The notes under the pieces: model-generated
What the model saw: the letters and a program-made list of their open reading frames with translations, nothing else
Databases searched by the model: none
What the model was told of the DNA's origin: nothing
Position numbers and translations under genes: made by a program
Virus record (IMG/VR): IMGVR_UViG_3300014819_000048
Coordinates: 1-28,955 of that record
Origin: a virus
Direction: 5' to 3' (one strand)
DNA length: 28,955 bases
Part shown: one piece after another, positions 20,442-27,900 of the stretch
Layout of the letters: every line of letters starts with the position of its first letter
Numbering within the stretch: the stretch's first letter is position 1

Positions 20442-20461
20442 ATGCTTTATGTTATTATACT
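20433..20461 (+). promoter_or_regulatory. Promoter for the 119-residue membrane gene
   Basis: TTTACA (20433-20438), a 17-nt spacer and TATACT (20456-20461) form a near-consensus promoter. The start near 20468 precedes the AAAGGAA SD and ATG at 20485. The -35 overlaps the start codon of the divergent gene at 20441. Confidence 0.75.
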
Positions 20462-20482
20462 ACAGAATAAAAGGAATATAAA
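20454..20482 (-). promoter_or_regulatory. Overlapping divergent promoter for the GKLY gene
   Basis: On the minus strand TTTATA (20482-20477), a 17-nt spacer and TATAAT (20459-20454). Its -10 shares bases with the plus-strand -10 TATACT (20456-20461), so the two promoters cannot be occupied at once. Confidence 0.55.
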
Positions 20483-20484
20483 AA

Positions 20485-20844
20485 ATGGAAAGCGATGAAA
20501 AAATAAAACAAGCTCAAGCAACACAAATTGTGTCTAGATTTATTTCTAGTATTTTAATGTTTGCTTCAGCAGGATTGATTATGAAAATAGCATGGAACAT
20601 AGGAGTTGCATCAATTTTTCCATTGATACCAAAGCTCAACTATGTTAATGCTGTTTCAATCTTGGCTTTAATTTATATTGTTTCAAGAACTGTTTCTGCT
20701 GGATTAATGGCAGAAACAAAAAGAACAGCTACACAAGCTTTAGAGTCTCTTGAGTTGCTTAGTGTTAAACTCACAGACTTCTTAAAAGAAAAACGGTGGG
20801 AATATGTGGCCCAGCGTTCACAAGAAGATAAAACAGTTAATTAA
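20485..20844 (+). CDS. Small two-span membrane protein
   Basis: This 119-residue protein has a charged N-terminal helix, two hydrophobic segments (about 22-42, SSILMFASAGLIMKIAWNIG, and 50-75, NYVNAVSILALIYIVSRTVS) and a charged, helical C-terminal region (KLTDFLKEKRWEYVAQRSQE). It has a good promoter and SD (AAAGGAA). It is the only plus-strand gene in a leftward region, so it is separately controlled and perhaps early. The membrane role is unknown; a superinfection or lysis-timing function is possible only by analogy. Confidence 0.7.
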   Translation: MESDEKIKQAQATQIVSRFISSILMFASAGLIMKIAWNIGVASIFPLIPKLNYVNAVSILALIYIVSRTVSAGLMAETKRTATQALESLELLSVKLTDFLKEKRWEYVAQRSQEDKTVN

Positions 20845-21155
20845 CCAATCAAGTAACGGAGACGTAGCAAGTTAGCTACGCTGTTACGTGTTTCTCTAAG
20901 ATACCCAACAAGGCTTAAAACAATACGACGACGTTCTTTTGCTGCGGTGTTATGAAAATAATCTTCACGCAACATTTTTTCACCTTGCTCCGCTAACTTG
21001 TCGGCTGTATCAAAAGTTTCATTTAAAAACTTTTCAACTTGTTTGTTGTATTCTTTTAATTCTGCTGGTGAATCTCCACCAGAAAGAAGAATTTGATCTA
21101 CATCCAAAGCTTCTTTAATTGCAGCTTTGATTTGGTTGCGTGTTTTTAAATTCAT
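20841..21155 (-). CDS. Small helical protein, unknown
   Basis: The start chosen is the ATG at 21155 with SD AAAGGG (6-nt spacing), giving 104 residues; the longer frame to 21203 adds hydrophobic residues without an SD. The protein is helical and charged (MNLKTRNQIKAAIKEALDVD; ELKEYNKQVEKFLNETFDTA; AAKERRRIVLSLVGYLRETR). It is not recognised. Its stop overlaps the convergent membrane gene by 4 nt. It lies in a leftward run with the gene at 21182 and may be a minor virion or assembly protein. Confidence 0.65.
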   Translation of the reverse strand: MNLKTRNQIKAAIKEALDVDQILLSGGDSPAELKEYNKQVEKFLNETFDTADKLAEQGEKMLREDYFHNTAAKERRRIVLSLVGYLRETRNSVANLLRLRYLIG

Positions 21156-21181
21156 ATTAAACCCTTTTGTGATAAGTATAA

Positions 21182-21526
21182 TCAAACTTTCTTTTTCAAC
21201 CAAGCATCTAATGCAGCTTTGTAGTATCTTTTTGCTTTTCCTGATAGTTTTGGATCTTTAATAAGATGGTTAAGTACCATCCCAACACCATATGTGTCAA
21301 GTGAATTAAGTGGATTTTGATCAACAAAATGGTTCATGTAATAGCTCATTTGATTCAAAACATCAGGATCACTTGGTTTTTTCCTTTGATTCATTGAATA
21401 AATAATGAATTGTGCTTGTTTAAGCAAAATAGGATAAAGATCAGATCGTACTTTACGAATGAATTTTTCTGTTTTAGATTTTGTTGAAGTAACTTCATCT
21501 AAAAACAAGATATCTTTTAATTTCAT
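21182..21526 (-). CDS. Helical protein with capsid-targeting-like N-terminus
   Basis: This 114-residue basic helical protein begins MKLKDILFLDEVTSTKS, where residues 9-11 (L-D-E) fit the T4 prohead protease consensus L/I-x-E and the first 11 residues resemble a capsid-targeting sequence. The rest is helical (TEKFIRKVRSDLYPILLKQA; SGKAKRYYKAALDAWLKKKV) and strongly basic, suited to DNA contact. No SD is seen, and the ATG is centred in the palindrome ATTTCATGAAAT. The HNH gene ends 13 nt upstream, so reinitiation is likely. Confidence 0.6.
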   Translation of the reverse strand: MKLKDILFLDEVTSTKSKTEKFIRKVRSDLYPILLKQAQFIIYSMNQRKKPSDPDVLNQMSYYMNHFVDQNPLNSLDTYGVGMVLNHLIKDPKLSGKAKRYYKAALDAWLKKKV

Positions 21527-21539
21527 GAAATATAAATAG

Positions 21540-21863
21540 TTACAGTTTTCTTAACACCAAAGGATTATCTTCTGGTAATATCTTCCAAAACTGACGCTCA
21601 ATTGGTGGTTGTTCTCCCTTACGGAAAAACATAAGCTTACGTCCTGCTGTGCTGCTATAAACCCCTATAATCGTTATATCGCCCCCATGAACAAGATTAT
21701 GACAAATAGCACAAAGGACAGCCAAATTGTTCAGATTGTTCGAACATCTTGGATCTGCCCTTGGAATTATATGATGAATATGTAAAGCGGAAGGATTATT
21801 GTAATTACATACTTCGCAAGAAACCTTTTTAAGAGTTTCTCCTGTGCGCTTCTTACGTTGCAT
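21540..21863 (-). CDS. HNH endonuclease
   Basis: This 107-residue protein has a classic HNH core: Cys16-x2-Cys19, then ALHIHHIIPRADPRC (26-40) with the His pair, SNNLNNLAVLCAICHNLVHG (41-60) with Asn and the final Cys51-x2-Cys54-His55 and His59. The four Cys probably bind a structural zinc; the His residues form the beta-beta-alpha metal nuclease site. Such free-standing HNH genes in phages are homing endonucleases or packaging-related nickases. The start overlaps the HDAC-like gene end by 11 nt. It may be a mobile gene inserted into this operon, though coupling to neighbours is tight. Confidence 0.85.
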   Translation of the reverse strand: MQRKKRTGETLKKVSCEVCNYNNPSALHIHHIIPRADPRCSNNLNNLAVLCAICHNLVHGGDITIIGVYSSTAGRKLMFFRKGEQPPIERQFWKILPEDNPLVLRKL

Positions 21864-22707
21864 CTACATAATGCTCCAAGCAAGAACGTAGAGTGTTTTC
21901 ATGCAAAACAAGAACCTTAGAAATTGGATCTTGATAACCACCTGCAAGGTTCCACACAATTGGCTTGCGATGGCGTGCAGCAAAGTTAAAAACAATATCA
22001 TCACGAAGCTTCATTTGCTCAGTGGTCAGAAAACCACCAAGAGGATCATTGATGTGAGGATCAGCACCAGCTTGGTAAAGCAAAATATCACAATCACGAA
22101 AGTTTGTGTTGAGGTACGCAGGAAGCCTTAGAAGCCAATCGTCGAAGTTATCATCGTTGTGTGCAAATCCACCAAAGGTATAGTGCTCAATAAGCTTGTT
22201 AGCTCCATCAAACTTATCAATAATGTCTTGAGTGCCGTTACCATAATGGGCATCAAAATCAATAATACCGATTCGGCCAACACCTTGCTTCCAAAGCTGG
22301 AATGCTGCAACCATCAATCCATTGAAGGTACAGAATCCACCACAGCTATTATAGCAGCTATGATGAAATCCGCTTGTAGGACTCATTGCTACAGTGTTGT
22401 TTTCTAGGGCATATTCAGACGCACGCAGAAAACTTCCAACAGTATAAGGCAAACTAAGAGCTACAGCCTCCAGTGTATTACCAAATCCATTAATCTTTCT
22501 TAGCGACATGATATCAGAAACAAACTTAGGATCATGAGCAATAGCAATTTCATGCTGACTAACAGGATTCCAATTACCGAAAACCTTGATTCTGTTAGAC
22601 TTGTTGAAAAGCTCAACAACCTTTTCCGGCTTTCCGGCACTAGGAGAAAAAGAAGTGTTGTTACTAACACTTTGCTTTGGTGAATAAAATACTGAGAGCT
22701 TCTTCAT
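21853..22707 (-). CDS. Histone-deacetylase-fold amidohydrolase
   Basis: The ATG at 22707 (SD AGAGG, 7-nt spacing) gives 284 residues; the longer frame to 22815 runs into the upstream gene and is rejected. Conserved blocks of the arginase/deacetylase superfamily are present: SPTSGFHHS (109-117) with the His115-His116 dyad, GGFCTFNGL (123-131), IGIIDFDAHYGNGTQDI (147-163) with zinc ligands Asp152 and His154, YQAGADPHINDPLGG (211-225) with ligand Asp216, and GGY (256-258). Bacterial members deacetylate polyamines or other small amides, so this is more likely a polyamine or acetyl-amide hydrolase than a histone enzyme. It has its own promoter. Confidence 0.85.
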   Translation of the reverse strand: MKKLSVFYSPKQSVSNNTSFSPSAGKPEKVVELFNKSNRIKVFGNWNPVSQHEIAIAHDPKFVSDIMSLRKINGFGNTLEAVALSLPYTVGSFLRASEYALENNTVAMSPTSGFHHSCYNSCGGFCTFNGLMVAAFQLWKQGVGRIGIIDFDAHYGNGTQDIIDKFDGANKLIEHYTFGGFAHNDDNFDDWLLRLPAYLNTNFRDCDILLYQAGADPHINDPLGGFLTTEQMKLRDDIVFNFAARHRKPIVWNLAGGYQDPISKVLVLHENTLRSCLEHYVDAT

Positions 22708-22727
22708 TTGTTTTACCTCTTTGTTAT

Positions 22728-22756
22728 AGGATATCACACGAATAACAAAAAGTAAA
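22728..22756 (-). promoter_or_regulatory. Promoter for the HDAC-fold gene
   Basis: On the minus strand TTTACT (22756-22751), a 17-nt spacer and extended -10 TGA-TATCCT (22736-22728). The extended -10 is identical to that of promoter P2 at 16469-16477. The start near 22721 precedes the AGAGG SD of the gene at 22707. Confidence 0.6.
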
Positions 22757-22771
22757 ACAAATTTATTTGTT
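22756..22771 (-). terminator. Weak terminator-like hairpin after the 332-residue gene
   Basis: AACAAAT (22756-22762) and ATTTGTT (22765-22771) form a 7-bp AT-rich stem followed on the minus strand by TTACTTTTTG. The stem is weak and overlaps the -35 of the next promoter, so it is a low-confidence terminator. Confidence 0.3.
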
Positions 22772-22777
22772 GAATTT

Positions 22778-23776
22778 TTAGCCTCTTGATGGTTGATAAT
22801 GCTGTGCTCCACCAAGAAAACTAGCTATAGTAGCTCCTAAACCTTTTTTGATTTTTGATTGAACGTTTTGAAATACATCTTCTAAAGATGTTAAAGCTTC
22901 AAACCTGTTAGGATCAGCTACAAATTGAATATTTTTTTCAACAATGCTTGGGTTTTTTTCAATTTGTTTTATGAACTGTTCTACATTAAACCCCGGAACT
23001 TTACCAAATTCTCTTTTAACCAAAGAAGCTGCTTGACTTGAGCCGAAAAATCCTTTTTTTGTTGACTTTAGTTTTTCTTGATTTTTTTCACTAAAAACTT
23101 CAAGATAAGCAGTAATAAAAGGAATAATCTTTCCCATTTGTTTAGTGTACTTGTCGATTAAAGCTTCTCTTTCTGTTGTATAATCTGCTGAAATCCCTAA
23201 CCCTGTTCGTTTTGATGGTTCAAAAGTACCAACAATTTTACCTGATGTGGGGTCCATAAGGGAACTTGGTTTTGGTACATATGGCTCTGTTTTATTCTTT
23301 TTAAGAAAGTCAAATAAACCTTCATTCATTTCTTCTTCAAAACCAGAATAATAACCAGCTTTAGGCATAGAAGCTCTAGGGTTATTATATGCACCACCAA
23401 CACTCATTGGCTTTTGAGATGTTTTATAGCTGGATTCTTTTGAGGTGAGCTTATCCATTGCCTCAACTGTGTCATGTAGTTCATCAACTACATTCATTAA
23501 GAAGATACCAATTTCATTAAGGGCATTCTTAGTTTTTAGATTTTTCAACACTCCAATTGTTTCTAACGTACCATGTTCATAAAACTCCAACATTAAAAGA
23601 GAGCTATAAGCTCCAACCAAGCGATTATATTCGCTAATCAGATATCTTGCTTTCTTTTTTGTGGATGGAAGATGTTTGTTTTCTTGAAGAAGAGAAAAAC
23701 TAGATACTTCAAAAAGCAGATGTTTTAGCTCTTGAAGTTTTTCTTTGCGAACTTTACGAATATAACGTTTATTCAT
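22778..23776 (-). CDS. Probable virion/internal protein with L-F-E motif
   Basis: This 332-residue protein has a basic N-terminus with two L-x-E sites (LFE at 21-23; LQE at 30-32), a long helical region (35-115), a Gly/Ser/Pro-rich middle (about 118-205) and a basic helical C-terminus ending GGAQHYQPSRG. No enzyme motif is recognised. The N-terminal sites resemble T4 prohead-protease cleavage sites, so it may be a head-internal protein processed during assembly. The ATG at 23776 lies inside a perfect inverted repeat (23775-23798) that also contains the SD GAGG. Confidence 0.65.
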   Translation of the reverse strand: MNKRYIRKVRKEKLQELKHLLFEVSSFSLLQENKHLPSTKKKARYLISEYNRLVGAYSSLLMLEFYEHGTLETIGVLKNLKTKNALNEIGIFLMNVVDELHDTVEAMDKLTSKESSYKTSQKPMSVGGAYNNPRASMPKAGYYSGFEEEMNEGLFDFLKKNKTEPYVPKPSSLMDPTSGKIVGTFEPSKRTGLGISADYTTEREALIDKYTKQMGKIIPFITAYLEVFSEKNQEKLKSTKKGFFGSSQAASLVKREFGKVPGFNVEQFIKQIEKNPSIVEKNIQFVADPNRFEALTSLEDVFQNVQSKIKKGLGATIASFLGGAQHYQPSRG

Positions 23777-23798
23777 TTATAAACCTCGGTTTATAAAT
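23775..23798 (-). promoter_or_regulatory. Palindrome enclosing SD and start codon
   Basis: ATTTATAAACC (23775-23785) and GGTTTATAAAT (23788-23798) form an 11-bp inverted repeat around TC. On the minus-strand mRNA the loop holds the SD (GAGG) and the ATG starts in the stem, so both would be hidden in the folded form. No U-tract. Confidence 0.7.
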
Positions 23799-23814
23799 AT
23801 AATTTTGTTCTCTT

Positions 23815-24147
23815 TTATTTGTTATATTTAAAATATTTGTATGTACGATGTTTGTACGCAAACATTTCCGCTCCATTTAGATTTGCTTCATTAATGTGTT
23901 TGATTTTTTTACAACAAGAACACATTAACAATTTAGCTTGATATTTCCTAAACTCTTCCACTGTTGTTACGTCAGAAAAATTCCAAGAACTAATCAAGAT
24001 AATCCAATCATGAGATTGGAATAAAGTGCAAAACAACCAAACAAAAAACAAATGAAGTTTATATTTGATGCTGTCAAAAAAAGAAAAATTATTCCAAGTA
24101 TAATCTTGTAGAACAATTTGTTCGTAATCGGTGCTAGGAGTTTCCAT
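23815..24147 (-). CDS. Membrane-associated protein with Cys cluster, unknown
   Basis: This 110-residue protein has a Trp/Phe-rich hydrophobic stretch (about 30-52, LHLFFVWLFCTLFQSHDWII) and a Cys cluster, CSCCKKIKHINEAN (about 76-89), then a basic aromatic end (HRTYKYFKYNK). It is not recognised. Its ATG begins exactly 6 nt after an extended -10 (TGA-TATAAT, 24162-24154) and has no convincing SD, so its mRNA is probably leaderless. It separates the tail tube gene from the 332-residue gene and is the least tail-like gene in this stretch. Confidence 0.6.
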   Translation of the reverse strand: METPSTDYEQIVLQDYTWNNFSFFDSIKYKLHLFFVWLFCTLFQSHDWIILISSWNFSDVTTVEEFRKYQAKLLMCSCCKKIKHINEANLNGAEMFAYKHRTYKYFKYNK

Positions 24148-24153
24148 AGCACC

Positions 24154-24162
24154 ATTATATCA
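24154..24162 (-). promoter_or_regulatory. Extended -10 immediately before a start codon
   Basis: TGA-TATAAT on the minus strand ends exactly 6 nt before the ATG at 24147, predicting transcription from the A of the ATG. A -35-like TTATAA lies 17 nt upstream (24182-24177). Confidence 0.6.
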
Positions 24163-24193
24163 CGAATAAAAATAAATTATAAAGGAATATTAA

Positions 24194-24685
24194 TCAATAT
24201 TGCATTACGCAGTTGTCATAACGAATACTGAGAGATACTTCGGCTATACCAGTTCCTTCTTCATATGAAAGATCACCGAAACCTGCTTTTGTGCAAAAAG
24301 CACCTTTGATATCCCAGAGTTGGATTACTGTACCAACTGGATCAAGCATTTTAAGTTGAATGTCCCGCTTGTAAAAGTCAGGATATCCAGCACGACCTGA
24401 TACAGATTCAAAGCAAAGGCGAACCCATTCCATAACTTGTTGTGCGCCTGATGGAGCAATTGGATCGTGAAGTGTGCAACTGATTTCGCCAAAGGTTGTT
24501 TTACCAGCAACGTAACGTGTGCTGTTAATCCAGTTGATTGTTACTGTTTCAGTTGTGATTTCTGGACGGGCTGCTGTTTTCACCAAGAATGCGTCGATAC
24601 CTTCGATTGCGAACACGAAGGAACGTTTCATCATTGGTGTAAATTTGGCTGGAAGCATTTCTGTTACTGATAAGGTTTGAGCCAT
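24194..24685 (-). CDS. Tail tube protein (T4 gp19-like)
   Basis: This 163-residue protein fits the T4 gp19 tail tube family in size, sequence pattern and position beside the sheath. Its strands include MMKRSFVFAIEGIDAFLVKT, TETVTINWINSTRYVAGKTT and FGEISCTLHDPIAPSG, with the conserved QLWDIKGAFCTKAGFGDLSY near 122-141. Tube subunits stack as hexameric rings around the DNA channel inside the sheath. The ATG at 24685 has AGGAG and the usual late-gene leader. Highly expressed structural genes are expected here, consistent with its position directly after the sheath gene in the leftward late run. Confidence 0.9.
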   Translation of the reverse strand: MAQTLSVTEMLPAKFTPMMKRSFVFAIEGIDAFLVKTAARPEITTETVTINWINSTRYVAGKTTFGEISCTLHDPIAPSGAQQVMEWVRLCFESVSGRAGYPDFYKRDIQLKMLDPVGTVIQLWDIKGAFCTKAGFGDLSYEEGTGIAEVSLSIRYDNCVMQY

Positions 24686-24740
24686 TTTAAAATTCTCCTA
24701 TACGTTGTTTTATAAATATTGTTATTATTGGTTTTATTTA

Positions 24741-27700
24741 TCAGCCACCAACGAAGTTTTCACGGTTGGTAACAACAAAATCAATGGTAAAGAATTCCAA
24801 GCTTGTTGTTGGGATTAGGAAAATCTTACCACGCATTGTTTTGTTATCTAGATCTGCTTGGGTTGTGGTTGTTGTGTCAATTGCGACTCTGTATTGTTCC
24901 ACACCACCAGCAGATTGATAACGTGCAAGTATTGGTTGAACAGCAGCATTAAACGCACTCAAGGTTGTGAATGTTGCTGGTTCAAAAAGGAAGCGTGTAC
25001 CAACTTGACGTACTTCACGACGAATTGCAATAAGCAATCTACGAACGTTAACACGATTAAGCAAACTGTCTTTGTTAAGCAAGGTTTTTTGACCCCAAAC
25101 AACTGGTCCAACTCCTTGTTTGGAAAGCAAGAGGTTCAATCTCGCCACATAAAGGGTGTCTGCGTTGGCTTGATTTAGTGCAACAGCGAAATCTGTTACA
25201 TTTGAAAGAGTACCTCTTGTAAAGCCTGCGGGAGCATTAAATGGTTGACCAACTGTATCATTTTTAGCGTATGCACCAAGAACAGCAACAGATGGTGGCA
25301 TTTTTTCATAAACAGTGCCGTTATCCAAACGAATGTTAACGTCTGGGAAATAAGCAGCAGCAAAGCTGCTGTTTACCCCACGATTAACAAACTGTTGTGC
25401 TGTTTGTGAAACGTTTACAGTTGTATAAGAACCAGTTAGATCGTTTGCATTAGAATCATATTGTTCTGGGTCCATGATATAGAAGCAATCGAAACGATCA
25501 TTTTCTACAGCGTTGATTGCCGTGTCAGTTACGTAACGAACACGAATGCCGGGGATTGTAAGAAGTTGAATGCTTACATCATTAACATCAGAAATAACAT
25601 TGATTGCTTTCAAGTAGCTTTGTACAGTTGGACCGTTTGTTAGACCACGATCTGTGCGAGTAATTTCTTGAGAAACGGCTGCGTTCTTAAGATAACGTGT
25701 ATCTGGATTAAAGATACGAGTGCCATCGAACCCACGTTCAAGATAAAAGCTAAATTTAGCTAGTTTTTGCACTGATGCATTTTCAACAAGATCATCAACT
25801 GAAAGAGCCCTTGTTTTTGTTGCATTGTCAGAAGCAACATTTCCTGTACGCACATAGCTCCAACTTAAAAGTGCTGTTGTGCTTGTATCTGGTACGTTTC
25901 CACTACCTGTTACAATCTTAATCTTTTCTAGAGAGAAAAGGTTGTTGTTAAACAAATCTGAATCAATAATGCCGTTTGCTGTTGTGGTTGCTGAACCATT
26001 ATTATCAAACACTGCTGGTTGAACATATGTTGAACCTTCAAGGTTTGGGAAGTATGAGTTATAACCAAAAATGCTTGGATTAAAGATAGAGCTACCGTTT
26101 GGATCGGACAAACTTGTTATGTTTTGGAATTGAACACCCCAATACAACCCTGTGTCAACACCAGAAGAAGCAGCAATTTTTTTAAGGTTCAAGCGCATCG
26201 GAATAGGTGGTTGTGAAGCATTATAAAGTGGTACTCCTCCACCTGCGCCACCGGCAAGAGCAGAAAAGTATGGGAATGATGGATTTAGAAGATCGCCTTG
26301 TTTGATATTATAAAGAGAGCTTGAACCTTGTGTTACAAGGTGCTGCGGTCCACGGAAACCAAAAGGCACTGCTGATGGATCAAGTTCGCCAGAATCAACA
26401 ATATCAGCAACTTCAACACGAACAAATCTTGAGTTAACTGTATAATCACCAACTGTTGTTACTTTTTGGGAATCTACGTCTGTATCAAAGTTAAAGAAAG
26501 TGTGTATGGTTCCAATCTTACGAGCGATATAATTTGGTGAAGTTGGATCAAGTGAGCAGTTTGTATATGTTTCCAAAGCTCCCTCGTTATCCAAACCATT
26601 AAGTCTACGAATTTCAACACCAAATGTGCCATATGGTTGCGTTGCAGTACCGGGTTGAATATTGATAATAGAAACTCTGATTTGGGTGTTGCTTATTTCA
26701 CCATCAGATAGATGGTGGAAACGGAAAAGATTAACTGGAACCCCACCAAACCCTTGTGAAATTACCCAAGGTGAGAAAGCATGACCGTAACGATCTTGAA
26801 AGTTTTCAAAGTTTGGTGTGATGCTGCTTCCGATATTTGAAGTATGTGTTGCATTTGAACCAGAACTTGGAACAATGAATGCAATGTTTTGTTTGTTACC
26901 ATAAGCAGAACCCGAATTAGAAACAATTATACCCGAACCAGTTGGTACTGCAAGAGCAGAATAAACATCATAACCTGCATACAACAAGTGCCCAGCTTCT
27001 TGTGTTTTAAGGGGATCTGTATTAAAAACGTTTCTGAAATAATCAACTGCTTGTGGATCAAAACTTGCAGTGATTACGTTTGGATAACGTGTATCTGTTC
27101 CCTTGTGACCGTTAAGGATCATAACAAAGTTTTGTTGACCATTTAAAAGATCAACTGAACCTGTGAATCCACCAGAGAATGCTGTTTCAGTGGCTACAAA
27201 GTTTGAAGCTGGTGCATCAGAAGCTTGTGCTGCTGATGACAAACGAAGAACAACCCCAGATGGAGCAAACAAAACACCACGTACAATTGGAACTGATGTT
27301 GTTGAAGTTTGCAAGCTAGCATCAGAGAATATAGATGAGCCTACTGATTCACTCATAAAGCAACCAAGCATATACACAGAGCCAGTTACACCACCAGCAT
27401 TTGCATAAATGTTATTGCCGAGAGCACCACCACTTCCACTTGGTTGTTGAGAACCAACAACATAACCAGCACCAGCAACAATACCATCCCCTTGTCTTGC
27501 ACTGCCACTACCAGCACCAAGAACTCTTACTTGCATGAGTGGTACACCAGTATTACCAAACCATTGTCTTGCAGAAAGATAACCTAGTGGGGTATTTGTG
27601 TTAACATCACCAAATATAGAAATATATTGTGTCAAGCTTGTTGCCATTGTAGGAACAAATGCTGGTCCTTGAACAGTGGGTGAAATTACACAAGCTGGTA

Positions 27701-27776
27701 CTCCTGTGGGAGTTCTTACAACTGGTTGGCTGATATTAAATTCTCTTGCTTGTACGCCGGGGCTCAATAGTGCCAT
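24741..27776 (-). CDS. Tail sheath protein (T4 gp18-like), oversized
   Basis: This 1011-residue protein begins MALLSPGVQAREFNISQPVV, like the N-termini of T4-type sheath proteins, and ends with the conserved sheath C-terminal domain (about 700-1011; landmarks FNAPAGFTRGTLSNV, RVNVRRLLIAIRREVRQVG, TRFLFEPAT and SLEFFTIDFVVTN). T4 gp18 is about 660 residues, so some 350 extra residues are inserted in the middle as Gly/Ser/Asn-rich beta sequence, probably surface-exposed domains. Sheath subunits contract around the tube to drive infection. SD GGAG is 7 nt before the ATG, and TATAAATT (27799-27792), like a T4 late promoter, lies 15 nt upstream of the ATG. The tube gene follows after 55 nt. A paralog lies just upstream. 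Confidence 0.9.
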   Translation of the reverse strand: MALLSPGVQAREFNISQPVVRTPTGVPACVISPTVQGPAFVPTMATSLTQYISIFGDVNTNTPLGYLSARQWFGNTGVPLMQVRVLGAGSGSARQGDGIVAGAGYVVGSQQPSGSGGALGNNIYANAGGVTGSVYMLGCFMSESVGSSIFSDASLQTSTTSVPIVRGVLFAPSGVVLRLSSAAQASDAPASNFVATETAFSGGFTGSVDLLNGQQNFVMILNGHKGTDTRYPNVITASFDPQAVDYFRNVFNTDPLKTQEAGHLLYAGYDVYSALAVPTGSGIIVSNSGSAYGNKQNIAFIVPSSGSNATHTSNIGSSITPNFENFQDRYGHAFSPWVISQGFGGVPVNLFRFHHLSDGEISNTQIRVSIINIQPGTATQPYGTFGVEIRRLNGLDNEGALETYTNCSLDPTSPNYIARKIGTIHTFFNFDTDVDSQKVTTVGDYTVNSRFVRVEVADIVDSGELDPSAVPFGFRGPQHLVTQGSSSLYNIKQGDLLNPSFPYFSALAGGAGGGVPLYNASQPPIPMRLNLKKIAASSGVDTGLYWGVQFQNITSLSDPNGSSIFNPSIFGYNSYFPNLEGSTYVQPAVFDNNGSATTTANGIIDSDLFNNNLFSLEKIKIVTGSGNVPDTSTTALLSWSYVRTGNVASDNATKTRALSVDDLVENASVQKLAKFSFYLERGFDGTRIFNPDTRYLKNAAVSQEITRTDRGLTNGPTVQSYLKAINVISDVNDVSIQLLTIPGIRVRYVTDTAINAVENDRFDCFYIMDPEQYDSNANDLTGSYTTVNVSQTAQQFVNRGVNSSFAAAYFPDVNIRLDNGTVYEKMPPSVAVLGAYAKNDTVGQPFNAPAGFTRGTLSNVTDFAVALNQANADTLYVARLNLLLSKQGVGPVVWGQKTLLNKDSLLNRVNVRRLLIAIRREVRQVGTRFLFEPATFTTLSAFNAAVQPILARYQSAGGVEQYRVAIDTTTTTQADLDNKTMRGKIFLIPTTSLEFFTIDFVVTNRENFVGG

Positions 27777-27791
27777 GTTTTATTCTCCATA

Positions 27792-27799
27792 AATTTATA
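27792..27799 (-). promoter_or_regulatory. Possible T4-late-type -10 before the sheath gene
   Basis: TATAAATT on the minus strand, one base from the T4 late consensus TATAAATA, lies between the terminator (27822-27855) and the sheath start at 27776. Because that terminator isolates the sheath gene, it needs a promoter in this interval, which supports this box. Confidence 0.35.
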
Positions 27800-27821
27800 T
27801 GTTACGGATAAATAGAATAAT

Positions 27822-27855
27822 AAAAAAAAACTGCCGCCTTCCAGCAGCAGTTTTT
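27822..27855 (-). terminator. Terminator between the two sheath genes
   Basis: On the minus strand ACTGCTGC and GCGGCAGT form an 8-bp stem (one G-U pair; 27851-27844 with 27837-27830) extended by A-T pairs, with a 6-nt loop, followed by nine T. It lies 46 nt after the stop of the sheath paralog. On the plus strand the stem has a C-A mismatch, so it favours leftward transcripts. Confidence 0.85.
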
Positions 27856-27900
27856 CTTTTCAATGGTTATAGATTAACCAAACAAAAGACGATTTATGAA

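Noticed and set aside
22708-22815. Longer start (22815) for the HDAC-fold protein
   Set aside because: It overlaps the upstream gene and its promoter; the ATG at 22707 has AGAGG and matches the family start.
21531-24718. T4-late-type boxes TATAAATA on the plus strand at 21531, 23792 and 24711
   Set aside because: They point away from the genes they border; no plus-strand gene follows them. They are mostly parts of palindromic or AT-rich leaders.
24858-27408. Several Cys- or Thr-rich plus-strand frames opposite the sheath gene
   Set aside because: Antisense shadows of a 3-kb structural gene, with no SD or promoter.
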